A stretch of DNA of 64,000 bases from Aquimarina latercula DSM 2041 (GCF_000430645.1 NZ_KE387185.1:186001-250000), one strand, 5' to 3'. Positions 17,318-28,073 are shown, numbered from the stretch's first letter. Numbers and translations: made by a program. Notes: generated by a model from the letters alone, not told the origin.

Positions 17318-18512
17318 AAATACTTTTTTCGTGATTCTCCTCAATTAAACTATCATCATTCATCTTATTCTTCCAACAATTATATAGCTGTTCTATTGTT
17401 TTTTTAAATTCCTTTTCGAACCGTTCTTTACTAAAAACCTCCGCTTGCTTACGAATTATGTACTTATCAAAAACTTGTTCATGTCTTTCAAAAAATTCAA
17501 TTGCTCCAAGTAATGAGCCAATAGTCTGTTCTTTAAAAAAAACTCCCGTATTCTCCTCCACTAAATTATCTGTTATAAAACAACCTTTAATTGTTTCTAA
17601 AACCCCTCCTTTTGCAAAAGCTATAACAGGAACTCCACAAGCCTGCGCTTCAATTGGCGCTATCCCAAAATCCTCCTCCGCTGCAAAAACAAAAGCTCTA
17701 GCTTTTCTTAATATTTCAATCATTGCTGTTTTCTCAATATGCCCCATTAAATCAATATTTGAAGTAGCCAGCTTCTTTATTTTTTTAAAATCTGGACCAT
17801 CTCCAATCACAATAAGCTTCTTGTTTGTTTTAGAAAACGCCTCTACTATCAAATTTATTTTTTTATAAGGCACCATTCTAGAACATGTAACATAATAATC
17901 TTCCTTCTTGTCTGATATTGTAAAAGATTTTGTATCCACAGGCGGATAAATCACTATTGATTCTTTATTATAAATTTTTTTTATTCTTGCAGCGATATAA
18001 TGAGAAATTGCAATATAATGATCTGGTCTGTTAGCAGTACTTACATCCCAAATTCTAAGTTTATGAAGAAAATATTTCGCTATAAAACCCTTTATCCCCT
18101 TATTAAGTCCACTTTCTTTTAAGTACTGAAAATATAAATCCCAAGCGTACCGAATTGGCGAATAAACATAACTTATATGCAATTGATCAGGTCTGGTCAA
18201 CGCTCCCTTTGATATTGCTGATGACGAAGAAATAATCAAGTCATATTCATTTAAATCAAATTGTTCAATCGCCAACGGGAACAAAGGTAAATAAGAACGA
18301 TATTTTTTTTTACCAAATGGCAATTTTTCTATAAAAGAGGTATTTGTTTTTTTACCTTTAAGAACTTTTTCTCTCTGCTCATCAGTTAAGCTATCGATTA
18401 AGGTAAAATGATCAAAGTCATCCCAAATATTTGTAAAGCTTTCAATACATCTCTCAGCACCGCTATATTGTGTATACCAATCATGTATTAAAGCTTTTTT
18501 CATTTTCAACAT
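17310..18512 (-). CDS. Glycosyltransferase family 4
   Basis: A 400-residue GT-B protein with the N-terminal sequence KKALIHDWYTQYSGAERC, typical of the GT4 group related to mannosyltransferases of capsule and O-antigen loci. The C-terminal donor domain has CSRMVPYKKIN, VIGDGPD and the E-x7-E motif of retaining GT4 enzymes (EEDFGIAPIEAQACGVPVIAF). It should add a sugar from a nucleotide donor, perhaps GDP-mannose-derived given the gmd/rmd genes upstream. M1 and M4 are both ATG; the family normally starts at M4 (18503). A 225-base gap before it contains a weak -7 match. Confidence 0.9.
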   Translation of the reverse strand: MLKMKKALIHDWYTQYSGAERCIESFTNIWDDFDHFTLIDSLTDEQREKVLKGKKTNTSFIEKLPFGKKKYRSYLPLFPLAIEQFDLNEYDLIISSSSAISKGALTRPDQLHISYVYSPIRYAWDLYFQYLKESGLNKGIKGFIAKYFLHKLRIWDVSTANRPDHYIAISHYIAARIKKIYNKESIVIYPPVDTKSFTISDKKEDYYVTCSRMVPYKKINLIVEAFSKTNKKLIVIGDGPDFKKIKKLATSNIDLMGHIEKTAMIEILRKARAFVFAAEEDFGIAPIEAQACGVPVIAFAKGGVLETIKGCFITDNLVEENTGVFFKEQTIGSLLGAIEFFERHEQVFDKYIIRKQAEVFSKERFEKEFKKTIEQLYNCWKNKMNDDSLIEENHEKSIYE

Positions 18513-18608
18513 TTGTAAATTAATTATTGAATTTAAAGTTTTACTAAAAAGCTACAAATAAAAGAATTACCGTTATTATTAACGAATGCTTGAAAAACTC
18601 TAATTAAA

Positions 18609-18616
18609 CAAAGTTA
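18609..18616 (-). promoter_or_regulatory. Weak -7 promoter match in the 225-base gap
   Basis: TAACTTTG on the minus strand matches TAnnTTTG, about 100 bases before the GT4 start. No -33 TTG is seen at the right distance. It would allow module A to be transcribed independently of gmd. Confidence 0.25.
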
Positions 18617-18737
18617 AGGCAATTTAGTCATATTAGAAGGAATTTGATACGAAATGAAGTATTCAAATAAATCACACTTCTTTAGGGGTAAAAACATATT
18701 TAATTGTGCTTTTTTTGTAAAATTGAAAATCAAATCA

Positions 18738-19646
18738 TTACTTATTAGTTTCTGAATTAAACATTTTTATCAATGTGTCTTCCAAACTATAATTTTTTGA
18801 TAAGTTTCCTATAAAACTAAATAGTTTAGATGAGTCTCCTTTCAAAATTTTTATTTCATTTTTTCGAATAAATTTTGGATTTACTTTAACTTCTATTTCG
18901 TGATTTGATATTTTTTCAAGAAAAAAAAGTACTTCCCCTATCGTATTCGTTCTTCCTGTACAAATATTCACAATTTCTGAGCTATTTTCTGACAACAATA
19001 ACTTATAATAACAATTCACTAAATAATCAACATCATTAAACTCCCTATAAACGTCCAAATTTCCAAGTTCAATTGTTTGTTTCTTATTCTTAAAATGAGA
19101 TACTATTTTAGGAATAAGAAATTCCAATGATTGTCCAACACCTGTATAGTTGAATGGTCTAGTTATAATAATATTAAGTTTAGAAAAATAAGCTTTAACC
19201 ATATTTTCCATAGCCAATTTACTATTTCCATAATGATTAATTGGATTGGGGCATAAATCTTCTGAAAGTGTATGACCAGAACTTCCATATACCGAAGCAC
19301 TACTTACAATAATTATCTTTTCAGGATCTAAATTGGATTCTACAATAGCATTCAAAAGATTTAATGTTCCGAAAATATTAACCGTATACATTTGCTCTTG
19401 ATTAACATCTCCAACGAAAGAAATAGCTGCAGTGTGTATTATATAATTTGGTTGTAAATCTCTTATGATTTTATCAATTTCATCCTTTTTAGTAATGTCA
19501 CATAAAAAATGATTTTTATTTTTTGATGTTTGAAAACTTGTTCCGAATACGCTCCAGCCCTGATCTATAAAGAACTTCTCTAAATGCATACCGGTAAAAC
19601 CAGTAATACCAGTGATAAAAACTTTTTTGTTAAAATGATCCGCCAT
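18738..19646 (-). CDS. rmd: GDP-6-deoxy-D-mannose reductase-like SDR
   Basis: An extended short-chain dehydrogenase. [15 protein letters not shown] forms the nucleotide-binding loop, and SASVYG with YGNSK supplies Ser-Tyr-Lys. It reduces a 4-keto-6-deoxy sugar and, placed directly after gmd, probably turns GDP-4-keto-6-deoxymannose into GDP-D-rhamnose; GDP-6-deoxytalose is the other possibility. GDP-fucose synthase is less likely because the characteristic Fcl epimerase residues are not evident. The ATG at 19646 (302 residues) is preferred to a GTG at 19667 and leaves a 17-base overlap with gmd, showing translational coupling. Confidence 0.75.
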   Translation of the reverse strand: MADHFNKKVFITGITGFTGMHLEKFFIDQGWSVFGTSFQTSKNKNHFLCDITKKDEIDKIIRDLQPNYIIHTAAISFVGDVNQEQMYTVNIFGTLNLLNAIVESNLDPEKIIIVSSASVYGSSGHTLSEDLCPNPINHYGNSKLAMENMVKAYFSKLNIIITRPFNYTGVGQSLEFLIPKIVSHFKNKKQTIELGNLDVYREFNDVDYLVNCYYKLLLSENSSEIVNICTGRTNTIGEVLFFLEKISNHEIEVKVNPKFIRKNEIKILKGDSSKLFSFIGNLSKNYSLEDTLIKMFNSETNK

Positions 19647-20664
19647 TAGTATTTCTTTTAATATCACTTTTTACCATCATTTCCGCAAGTTCTTCAAGAG
19701 TAGTTTTTGTTTCCCAACCTAAGTTTTCTTTTGCTTTTGATGCATCTCCAATTAAAAGATCTACCTCTGCCGGTCTATAAAACTGTGGATTTACTTTTAC
19801 AATTTCCTTTTGTGTTTTTAAATTAATTCCAACTTCATTTTCATTACTTCCTTCCCAACCTATATCGATACCAACAGTCTTAAACGATAAAGTAACAAAG
19901 TCTCTAACAGTTTTTGTTTGATTTGTTGCCAATACATAAGTATCTGCAACAGGTGCCTGTAACATCATATGCATCCCCTCTACATATTCTCTTGCATATC
20001 CCCAATCTCTCTTAGCGTTAAGATTTCCTAACTCCAATACATCCTGTTTTTTTAAATATATTTTGGCTACAGCATCTGTAATTTTTCTTGTCACAAATTC
20101 TTTACCTCTCAATGGAGATTCATGATTAAATAAAATTCCACTAGTTGCAAACAGGTTATATGATTCTTGATAATTTATAGTAGACCAATGTGCAAAAACT
20201 TTAGCTACTCCATAGGGGCTTCTAGGGTGGAATGGAGTTTCTTCATTTTGAGGAATTGCATTAACTTTTCCAAACATTTCTGAAGTTGATGCCTGATAAA
20301 ATTTAATTTTAGGGTTTATTATTCGAATCGCTTCCAATAAATTTAAAGCACCTATTCCTGTAATATTAGCAGTAGCTATTGGCTGCGTAAAGGAAACTCC
20401 TACAAAACTTTGGGCAGCCAAATTATAAATTTCATCTGGTTCTACTTCTCCAATTATTCTATATGCACTCGATAAATCAATCAAATCATATTCTAATAAA
20501 TGAAGATTAGGGTGATCTTCTATTCCCAACTCCTCTATTCTCCAAAAATTAGTCGAGCTTGTTCTTCGGTATGTTCCATACACCTCGTAGTTTTTCGTTA
20601 ATAGCAACTCAGCCAAGTATGCTGCATCCTGACCAGTAATCCCAGTGATTATAGCTTTTTTCAT
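19630..20664 (-). CDS. gmd: GDP-mannose 4,6-dehydratase
   Basis: The 344 residues open with [20 protein letters not shown] and contain [19 protein letters not shown] (catalytic Thr/Glu region) and YGVAK (catalytic Tyr-Lys). [15 protein letters not shown] and [18 protein letters not shown] are diagnostic of GMD. It makes GDP-4-keto-6-deoxy-D-mannose, the branch point to GDP-D-rhamnose, GDP-L-fucose and GDP-perosamine. The adjacent reductase sends it towards a reduced 6-deoxyhexose; no perosamine aminotransferase lies beside it. The [16 protein letters not shown] segment differs from the enterobacterial RRSSSFNTGR form and marks a different GMD branch. Confidence 0.95.
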   Translation of the reverse strand: MKKAIITGITGQDAAYLAELLLTKNYEVYGTYRRTSSTNFWRIEELGIEDHPNLHLLEYDLIDLSSAYRIIGEVEPDEIYNLAAQSFVGVSFTQPIATANITGIGALNLLEAIRIINPKIKFYQASTSEMFGKVNAIPQNEETPFHPRSPYGVAKVFAHWSTINYQESYNLFATSGILFNHESPLRGKEFVTRKITDAVAKIYLKKQDVLELGNLNAKRDWGYAREYVEGMHMMLQAPVADTYVLATNQTKTVRDFVTLSFKTVGIDIGWEGSNENEVGINLKTQKEIVKVNPQFYRPAEVDLLIGDASKAKENLGWETKTTLEELAEMMVKSDIKRNTNGGSF

Positions 20665-20928
20665 TATATTTTTCTAATTTGTACGCAATAAACTACAATT
20701 ATCCAAAAGTTTATGTTTTTAAGGTAAACTCAGAACAGAGTATTTTAGTATCGAAAAGAAACCATATGTTAGAAGAATCTTTCTAATGCCATAAAAATAA
20801 TAATACGCACTTACTTTGACAAGTTGTATACTTTATTCTTGCTCTGGGAATTTCTAACTATATAGTTCCCATATATTAATTCTTTTTCATTTTGATTACT
20901 AGCCAATATTGGTAGTCTTAATTAATTA

Positions 20929-21975
20929 TTAGCTTATATTATTTCTAATAATCAAAATAAAATCTTCTGCTGATTTATTCCATGTATATTTATTTGCATT
21001 TATAAAACCTTTGGACACTAAAAAATCCCTCTTAGTATTATTATTTAATACTTCAAGAATTTTATTTTTAATATCAGAAACACTGTTCGGGTTACAATAT
21101 GCTACAGAATCCTGATAAACTTCAGGCAATGAGGTCACATTTGAAACCAAACATGGAGTACCACATTTCTGTGCTTCTAATGGAGGAATACCAAAACCTT
21201 CGAATAATGATGGATAAACAAACAGCTCTGCTTTATTATATAATTCAACCAATTCTTCATCACTTAAATATCCAGCAAATTTTATCTTTTCTTTATTTCT
21301 TAGGTCAGGAATTTTTAAATCCGAAAAGGCAGTTCCTCTCGCTCCAACTATTATCAACTTATGCGGGATATCCAATTCATTAAAACCTTTAATTACCCGT
21401 ATCATGTTCTTCCGAGGGTCTAAAGAAGAGACCATTAAAATTATAGGTTCTTTACTTATTCGTTTTTGTACAAATATTGATGACGGTGCAGCATATACAA
21501 CATTAATTTTCTCTGATAAAATGTTATAGGTCTTAATAAGATCATTTTTTACATACTTACTATCAGTAATGATATGTTTTGAATTTTTTAAACTTCTAGG
21601 TATAAACAAATTATAAGTCAATTGAAAACTTTTAGAAAACCACTCTGGATGATGCTTAAACGCAAGATCATAAACCATCATGATTTTATTTTTATACCTA
21701 ACAGGTCCAATTCCCACAAAATTGATTAGCAAAGGAGCACCTTTTCTTTTTAAAAAGAAAGGTAAATCTATTTGTTCCCATAACTGACCCTCTAATTTTC
21801 CTACAGCAATACTATTAAATTCCTTAAAAAGAGGATTTAACATCGCTTTTCGAGGAGCTAGAAAGACTATTTTTTTTCCTAAAATCTCCTTCGGTAATAA
21901 TTTACATATTTCAATAGCATACCTTTGAACACCTGTTACTTTTTGTGTTAAAAATCTAGCATTGATATAAATCAT
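20929..21975 (-). CDS. Glycosyltransferase family 4
   Basis: The 348 residues open with MIYINARFLTQKVTGVQRYAIEIC, a start common to GT4 enzymes of the mannosyltransferase/rhamnosyltransferase type (TGVQRYA binds near the acceptor). A donor domain has SSLDPRKNMIRVIKGF and FVYPSLFEGFGIPPLEAQKCGTPCL, with the E-x7-E pair. It likely adds a sugar to the lipid-linked repeat unit on the cytoplasmic side. It is the last gene of module B, overlapping the preceding polymerase-like gene by four bases. Donor and linkage cannot be inferred. Confidence 0.9.
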   Translation of the reverse strand: MIYINARFLTQKVTGVQRYAIEICKLLPKEILGKKIVFLAPRKAMLNPLFKEFNSIAVGKLEGQLWEQIDLPFFLKRKGAPLLINFVGIGPVRYKNKIMMVYDLAFKHHPEWFSKSFQLTYNLFIPRSLKNSKHIITDSKYVKNDLIKTYNILSEKINVVYAAPSSIFVQKRISKEPIILMVSSLDPRKNMIRVIKGFNELDIPHKLIIVGARGTAFSDLKIPDLRNKEKIKFAGYLSDEELVELYNKAELFVYPSLFEGFGIPPLEAQKCGTPCLVSNVTSLPEVYQDSVAYCNPNSVSDIKNKILEVLNNNTKRDFLVSKGFINANKYTWNKSAEDFILIIRNNIS

Positions 21976-23345
21976 ATTTCTATTTTATTTTTAGAGGATA
22001 ACAGAATAAGTGAAGCACATAAACCAAAAAATAAAACCCCGTCCGAACGGGAAATTATGTTTTCTGTAAGCATAACAATACATATGACTGTCAAAGCATA
22101 AAATAAATGACTACTTCTTGATATTATTACTTTTCTAAAACAATAAAACAGAAAACAACAAAAAGAAAATAATGCCATAATTCCTGAACTAATCAAAAAA
22201 AACAAATATTGATTGTGCGAATTATAATCCTTCCATTGATAAATTTTAGCACCTATTTTTTGATCATAACATTTGGATAAATTTTCTTGAATATCTCCAA
22301 CTCCTAATCCAAACAACCAATTATCTCTTGCAACAATTCCTGAACAATAATAAATACCTGTTCTTACATTTGTAGAATTGTAATTGTATATATCATTCCC
22401 TTTTGTTGGAAAAACAAAAATATTATCTAAAACTTCTTCAAACCTTGTTTGCATAGGTTTGAAAGTAACTAATAAAATAAAAATACATCCTAAAGAAATA
22501 CATCCTAACAAAATCATCTTCCTAAGATTAAAATGTTTGAATATTATCATTGTCATAATTCCTGCAATAAAAAGTGCTATCAAAGGCATTCTTGAAGAAA
22601 TTAAAACCATCCAAAAAAACATAAATAAAATTATAAAAACTCTAAAGATTTTTTGTGTAACGGAATTTGAATTAAATCTAAGTTTATGATAATTAAAGTA
22701 GACAACAAAGGATATCCATAAACCCTGATAAATAGGATGTGAATCCACAAGTTTAGTGATAAAATTCCTTAATCTCCTTATTTTTACTTGTTGAATTTGA
22801 TCTTGACTTATATTATTTAAATGATGTAAGTTGTTTCTTTTAATTTCTATCAAACTGAGATCATTTGTTAATATATCAAAATTAAACCCTAAGCAAATAA
22901 CCTGATACAAAACAAAAATCATTACTGAAAAACAAAATAAACTAGTAATCCAATCAATTCTTTGTTCTGTAAAAATTTCTTTATTTAAATAAAATATTAT
23001 AGGGATCAATACTATAGGAAACATTCGGATCAACCTTTTTACTCCATCGGAGATGTTTTCCGTATACCACAAACTAAAAATTAAAAAAATGAAAGATGTG
23101 GATAAAAAGATGATTAATAACCTATTTGTTTTATCTGTTCTTATAAATGGAAAAGAAGAACTCCTTATCAAACATAAGATTCCTAAAAAACTCCAAACAG
23201 CAATAATTACAGATCTAATTCCAAAGGATAGTATTGGAAAAATAGATAAAAAATATGAACATATTAAAAATAGACTATTAATACTAAATCCTGACTCTAA
23301 TCCAAAAAGGTGTCTATAGCTAGTTAATTTCATAATTTTTATCAT
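21972..23345 (-). CDS. O-antigen ligase/polymerase family membrane protein
   Basis: This protein of 457 residues has about ten transmembrane segments and the Wzy_C signature in its periplasmic loop: LFGLGVGDIQENLSKCY followed by NSHNQYLFFLISSGIM. It is a candidate polymerase or ligase for module B. A close topological relative, encoded directly upstream at 23320-24516, lacks this signature, so the pair may divide polymerase and ligase duties. M1 and M5 (23333) are both ATG, and either start overlaps the preceding gene. Confidence 0.8.
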   Translation of the reverse strand: MIKIMKLTSYRHLFGLESGFSINSLFLICSYFLSIFPILSFGIRSVIIAVWSFLGILCLIRSSSFPFIRTDKTNRLLIIFLSTSFIFLIFSLWYTENISDGVKRLIRMFPIVLIPIIFYLNKEIFTEQRIDWITSLFCFSVMIFVLYQVICLGFNFDILTNDLSLIEIKRNNLHHLNNISQDQIQQVKIRRLRNFITKLVDSHPIYQGLWISFVVYFNYHKLRFNSNSVTQKIFRVFIILFMFFWMVLISSRMPLIALFIAGIMTMIIFKHFNLRKMILLGCISLGCIFILLVTFKPMQTRFEEVLDNIFVFPTKGNDIYNYNSTNVRTGIYYCSGIVARDNWLFGLGVGDIQENLSKCYDQKIGAKIYQWKDYNSHNQYLFFLISSGIMALFSFCCFLFYCFRKVIISRSSHLFYALTVICIVMLTENIISRSDGVLFFGLCASLILLSSKNKIEI

Positions 23346-24516
23346 CTACCCAATATCTAAAAACCAATCCAAGACATATACTCATCACCGGTAATTCAAT
23401 AACATTTGTAGTTACACCATACCCAAACACATAAATTGAGAGTATATAGAATAATTTATATGCTTCCGTTTTCGTTACTTCCTTATTGTAAACGCCTTTA
23501 ACCAAAAAACCGTATATAACGAACGCTCCTATACCAAAAATCGCTATTAGATATACAAATAAATTATCACCTGGATGGGACAGTTCTGGTTCAAAAAAGT
23601 TTTGAGGAACTCCTATCCCTCCTATGCCTCTTCCTGTCAATATATTTCCTGATTCTGAAATTAATTTATAAGCTTCTGGCCAAGTACCCTCTAACCTCAT
23701 TTCAAAAGATCTTAAAAACTTAATGCTAGTAATATCATCAATAGAAAATGACCAAGCAAGTAAGGGAAGCGCAAGATTAATACACAATATAGTAATCAAT
23801 CCAATTTTTTTTGAATAATCTGAAATATAATTCCAAAATAGTACTAGTAACGAAATAAGAATATATGCAATTAAAATTCCTTTAGTATCTGTAAAATAAA
23901 TAGCAATACCTGCTAATATCCAGACAAGGTTAATTCTAAAATTCTTTAATATATACATGATCCCTAAAAAAAGTATATATCCAGCTGTTTCGAATGAAGA
24001 TCTCCCTAATCCAGAAAGCCTTCTTGTTCCTAGAGATGTCCAAAAACGATTACCTTCAATTGTCTTTCCATAAACCTCGTACTTAAAACCTTCCCAAGGA
24101 AAAATAAAAATAACATTAAGCAATACACCCACAATTCCTATAATTAATATAATCGTATAGAAGTTTTTATTATTTAATATTCTTTCAAAAAAAGGATACA
24201 TTACAAAGCCATAAAAAAGAGGAATCAAAATATAAATTCCCATAAACACCTGAAGAAGGGTATTTGTATAAATTATACCTACTAAAAATGCTAAAAAAAT
24301 CATAATTGCCAATAATAGAAAAATTCTCTTGACATTAATTTGATTCAAAAAATATGTAAAATGAATACCAACAACTATAAGCATTAATAGCTGAGCAATA
24401 TAAACAATAGGGGAAAACGGGGTGTCTAATAGATAAAAACGAAAAACCGAATTGAAAATGCCTAATAAAAGTACTATGTAAAAAGTGACACCTTCTAGAT
24501 TAAAACTAATTTTCAT
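23320..24516 (-). CDS. Polytopic membrane protein, probable Wzy-type polymerase
   Basis: The 398 residues form about eleven hydrophobic helices with a long extracytoplasmic loop around 140-175 and another near 270-315 (NILTGRGIGGIGVPQNFF, then SHPGDNLFVYLIAIFGIGAF). The H-x-x-D-N-x-x-x-Y pattern resembles H-N-x-x-L in O-antigen polymerases but is not canonical. Such proteins in capsule loci are usually repeat-unit polymerases with little sequence conservation. Its position between an FkbM gene and a second polymerase-like gene supports that reading. Length and topology are as expected for Wzy; function is inferred. Confidence 0.65.
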   Translation of the reverse strand: MKISFNLEGVTFYIVLLLGIFNSVFRFYLLDTPFSPIVYIAQLLMLIVVGIHFTYFLNQINVKRIFLLLAIMIFLAFLVGIIYTNTLLQVFMGIYILIPLFYGFVMYPFFERILNNKNFYTIILIIGIVGVLLNVIFIFPWEGFKYEVYGKTIEGNRFWTSLGTRRLSGLGRSSFETAGYILFLGIMYILKNFRINLVWILAGIAIYFTDTKGILIAYILISLLVLFWNYISDYSKKIGLITILCINLALPLLAWSFSIDDITSIKFLRSFEMRLEGTWPEAYKLISESGNILTGRGIGGIGVPQNFFEPELSHPGDNLFVYLIAIFGIGAFVIYGFLVKGVYNKEVTKTEAYKLFYILSIYVFGYGVTTNVIELPVMSICLGLVFRYWVDDKNYEIN

Positions 24517-24584
24517 TAATCCTCATATTATTAAACTTATCTGAAACGACTAAATTTTGGTAAATTTACATTTTTATATCCTAC

Positions 24585-25385
24585 TTAATGACTTGAAGGT
24601 AACTTTTCCCAAACTTGAAAATGCCCATCTCTTTTAATCAATTTAAAATTTAGACTAGAGAGAATATCTTCACATTCTTGAGCTTCTTCATTAGTTAATA
24701 TACCTGCAAACGGATGAACTTCGAAAAAAATCATTTTAAATTTTTCAATTTCTAGTTTCTGACTTCTAAAAAGATCTAATTCACCTCCTTCTATATCCAT
24801 AATCAAGGTGTCAAAAGTAAGTTTATATTTTTCTTGTAATAAATCAAATGTAATACCCGGTATATTAACGTGGTTTCCTGTTTTTCTTTTAATACTTCCT
24901 CCTACAATTAAATCGTGAATGTAGAATTGGATTTCTTGTTCTTTTGAAATTACTGCATTTTCAATAGAAAAAAAGCAATTGTTATCTTCTCTATTTTTAT
25001 TAATCCAGGGCATCAAATTTGGATTCGCTTCCAAAACTATATGCTTCCTCTTATCTTTAAGTATTTTATTAGTTAAACAGGATACAAAACCTAAACATCC
25101 ACCTAACTCAATTACTGTTGCATCAGGAGGCAAATATTTAGAAAGATATTCCGCCTCTTCAGTCTCGTAATTATTAAAAACAAAACGTCCTCTAAATTTA
25201 AAGTCTGTTAGTGAGAATGGTATTGTAATAGAAACACCGTTATTCTTATATTTCTTAATAAAATAGGTGAAATAAAATCCTGCAGAAATAAGCATCACAT
25301 TTTTAGGAAATAATTTTATGTTTCTCAATAAAGCGACAACACTGTTGGGTAATGAATTTTTTATCCGTTTTTTAATTTTTACCAT
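24585..25385 (-). CDS. FkbM family methyltransferase
   Basis: A 266-residue protein with a Rossmann SAM-binding domain starting near residue 90. VIELGGCLGFVSCL is motif I, VLEANPNLMPWI is the acidic loop and LIMDIEGGELDLF (about 195-207) is the FkbM hallmark. Family members O-methylate hydroxyl groups on sugars or polyketides, so it may cap or decorate a sugar of the module B glycan. A hydrophobic stretch near residues 28-46 could associate it with the membrane. It lies between GT4 and polymerase genes in one transcription direction. Confidence 0.88.
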   Translation of the reverse strand: MVKIKKRIKNSLPNSVVALLRNIKLFPKNVMLISAGFYFTYFIKKYKNNGVSITIPFSLTDFKFRGRFVFNNYETEEAEYLSKYLPPDATVIELGGCLGFVSCLTNKILKDKRKHIVLEANPNLMPWINKNREDNNCFFSIENAVISKEQEIQFYIHDLIVGGSIKRKTGNHVNIPGITFDLLQEKYKLTFDTLIMDIEGGELDLFRSQKLEIEKFKMIFFEVHPFAGILTNEEAQECEDILSSLNFKLIKRDGHFQVWEKLPSSH

Positions 25386-25442
25386 TACTCTAATTCTTTC
25401 GTTCTATTTGTTTAAAACTGTTCTTTCACAAAGGGAGATGAA

Positions 25443-26621
25443 TCAATTTTTTAATTCCTCATATACTTTTATATATTGATCAATCATACTTTCTAAAGAA
25501 AATAACCTATAAATGTAATCCATATCAAAGTTAAATGTATTTAACTCCTTTGGGTTTTCTATTATTAATTTTAGTGTGTTTTTTAAATCCTCATTTAAAG
25601 GGTTAAAAGTAAACTTAGAATTATTACTTAATATTTCCTTTATACCTCCTTTGTTACTTCCTAAAACAGGAACATTACTTAATATTCCCTCTAATACGAC
25701 TCTTCCAAATGGTTCTTCCCATAGAGAAGGTACAACCAAAACGTTTATAGTATTAAAAAAAGTTTCCTGTTTTACATATCCCATAAATTCGACTTTTTCA
25801 TCTGGTAAAAAAGACAATAAAAAATCTTTATATGATGATTCTACTCTGCCGGCAATATATAGTTTCCAATTATTATAATCCCTAAACCCCGCCAGAACTT
25901 GTATTAAAATCTCAATTCCTTTAGCTTTATTTACCTGCCCAATAAAACCAAACTTCAAAAAAGCCTGGTTCTTAAAATTCGATTTTAATGATATCTCCTT
26001 TGTAGTATCAAATCCATTGTAAATTACTTTTTTAGCTGAAGGTTTAAAATATCCTTCATCTAAGTGATTCCTTAATATAAAATTACTGATTCCAACAACA
26101 CTATCTACAGATTGAGACTTAGTCTTCTTTATAACAGAAAAACACACACACTCCATGCATTGTTTTTCGCAATTATCATTCTTAAACTTATTGGTTTTAG
26201 GGCACTGTAAATAATAATCTCTAAGTGTATGTACAACTTTAATTCCTTTACTCTTAGCTATATCCCAAATGGAAACAGAGAAACCCATTAGATTATTGGT
26301 GTGGATAATATCAGGATCAAACTCATTAATTATTTTAAGAAAACTAGTATTATATTTTTTATTATATATATCCGTAAAGTGCCATTTCAGTTTTTTAACT
26401 TTTGACTGATCTACCTGATCAAAAGGCCAAAACACATTTTTTAATGCAAGTCTATATACTGGTATCTTATTTACATATACTTCTTCCTCATTTTTTCCTA
26501 GGGTTAAAATAGCAACATCAATTCCTCTTTTATACAATCCTTCTGCTATCGTCTGAACAGAGATTTCTGCACCTCCAACTTTAAATGGCTGATATAATGT
26601 ATTGACAATTAAAACCTTCAA
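25443..26621 (-). CDS. Glycosyltransferase family 4
   Basis: The 392 residues show the GT4 plan: MKVLIVNTLYQPFKVGGAEISVQ at the start, and a C-terminal domain with GFIGQVNKAKGIEILIQ, GYVKQETF and VPSLWEEPFGRVVLEGILSNVPVLG carrying the E-x7-E pair. A cysteine cluster (NCEKQCMECVC) lies around residues 153-163, an insertion also seen in some GT4 enzymes of this group and perhaps a metal site. It probably adds one sugar of the module B repeat unit. The start overlaps the flippase stop by four bases. Confidence 0.9.
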   Translation of the reverse strand: MKVLIVNTLYQPFKVGGAEISVQTIAEGLYKRGIDVAILTLGKNEEEVYVNKIPVYRLALKNVFWPFDQVDQSKVKKLKWHFTDIYNKKYNTSFLKIINEFDPDIIHTNNLMGFSVSIWDIAKSKGIKVVHTLRDYYLQCPKTNKFKNDNCEKQCMECVCFSVIKKTKSQSVDSVVGISNFILRNHLDEGYFKPSAKKVIYNGFDTTKEISLKSNFKNQAFLKFGFIGQVNKAKGIEILIQVLAGFRDYNNWKLYIAGRVESSYKDFLLSFLPDEKVEFMGYVKQETFFNTINVLVVPSLWEEPFGRVVLEGILSNVPVLGSNKGGIKEILSNNSKFTFNPLNEDLKNTLKLIIENPKELNTFNFDMDYIYRLFSLESMIDQYIKVYEELKN

Positions 26622-28057
26622 CTAAATATTTTCTTTTCTTTGAACAAAGTTTTGATTTCTTTCTTGAAAAACAAAAAGCAAAAAACCAGAACAACAACAA
26701 AGATGATGATTTTTATGCTTAAAAAATGATAGATTTGGGCATAGGATATATAACTTACAAGTGATAAAGCATAAAACCCTAAAGGTATAAAGATCATATA
26801 GAATACTTGGTATTGTATTTCGACAAACCTATTATAAAAAAAACTAAGCGATACTGATAATAAAAATTTACCTATCAACGTCGCTACTGCTGCTCCAAAA
26901 ATTCCGTGCCGAGGAATTAATATAATATTTAGAATGATATTTATCACAGCTGCTAATATTGTAAATACTGGTATAATTCGATTTCCTCGACCTTGAATAT
27001 CGTAAAACAAAGCACTTGCAAAAAAATAGTACACACCGTGGTATACAAATGCAAATGCAATACAAGGTATTACCATCCAAGAAATATGATATTCTTTTGG
27101 TGTAATCAACATTATTACTTCTTTACCGAAAAAAGATAATCCCAAAGCGACTATGCAATAAAAAACAATAATCAATTTTGCAATTTCTGGAATTGACTTT
27201 TGGCTATTATCCTTTATTTTTTGATTAAACCAGGGAACAAAAGCTTGATTTATTCCTGAAGCAATTAAAAAAACAATACTACCGAAGTTATTACCGATAC
27301 TATAAATACCTACTAAAGATGTATTCAACAACTTATTAATGATTATTCTATCAATTAGCATTGTTGTAACACCTGATAAGGTATGGGGGATTAATGGAAA
27401 GGCATATTTTAAAGACTTCTTAAGTATATCAACATCAATTCCAAAGGTTATATCTTTCCTAAACCTTGATAAAGTATAGATAAAGAAAACAACATTAGTT
27501 ATTGCTAAAGACCCCAAAACTCCTTTAGCACCCATATTGAAAAAAATTACACTTGTTAATAGTAAAATAATATTTACCAAAAAAAATATTGCATTATTTT
27601 TTCCAAAACGAACTCCTTCTTGTCTTGATTGTAATGAACTCTGATATATAGTATAACAAGGGTTAAAAATAACAGATACCAAACCAAGAGCCATAAAAGG
27701 AAAAAAATCAACGTCTTCTAAAAATGGTAGTAATAACCACTTTCTGCCTAAAAAGATAATTAATGTAACTACAAAACTATTCAGTAAAACAAAAGTAATT
27801 ATAGTCCCAAACAGTTTTTTTACCTTATTTTGATCATCTTTAAACTCATAATAAAACCTATTTAGCGTACCGGGAAGTGATAGTAAATAAAAGACATTCA
27901 GAAAGGCATTAATTGCAATAACAATTGCTACAACTCCATAATCATACGTGGACAAATAAACTGTCAAAACAGGAATTAGAATAAAATTAATCCCTTTTTG
28001 AAGTAGCATTAGAATGCTATAGATTCCAGAATTTTTAAGAAGTTTTTTTTGACTCAA
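26618..28057 (-). CDS. Polysaccharide flippase, MOP superfamily (Wzx-like), copy 1
   Basis: The 479 residues contain about fourteen transmembrane helices and start SQKKLLKNSGIYSILMLLQKGINF, typical of the polysaccharide transport branch of MOP flippases. It should move undecaprenyl-linked repeat units across the inner membrane. It is a typical partner of the polymerases encoded downstream. A second, more distant flippase is encoded at 42170, so at least two repeat units are likely exported. It follows the sialyltransferase-like gene by 16 bases. Confidence 0.88.
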   Translation of the reverse strand: MSQKKLLKNSGIYSILMLLQKGINFILIPVLTVYLSTYDYGVVAIVIAINAFLNVFYLLSLPGTLNRFYYEFKDDQNKVKKLFGTIITFVLLNSFVVTLIIFLGRKWLLLPFLEDVDFFPFMALGLVSVIFNPCYTIYQSSLQSRQEGVRFGKNNAIFFLVNIILLLTSVIFFNMGAKGVLGSLAITNVVFFIYTLSRFRKDITFGIDVDILKKSLKYAFPLIPHTLSGVTTMLIDRIIINKLLNTSLVGIYSIGNNFGSIVFLIASGINQAFVPWFNQKIKDNSQKSIPEIAKLIIVFYCIVALGLSFFGKEVIMLITPKEYHISWMVIPCIAFAFVYHGVYYFFASALFYDIQGRGNRIIPVFTILAAVINIILNIILIPRHGIFGAAVATLIGKFLLSVSLSFFYNRFVEIQYQVFYMIFIPLGFYALSLVSYISYAQIYHFLSIKIIIFVVVLVFCFLFFKKEIKTLFKEKKIFS

Positions 28058-28073
28058 TTCATTAAGTTTTTCA

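Noticed and set aside
26868-27080. Minus-strand frame of 70 codons rich in Cys, Ser and Tyr
   Set aside because: Lies in another frame inside the flippase gene; composition is that of an out-of-frame reading of membrane-helix codons.
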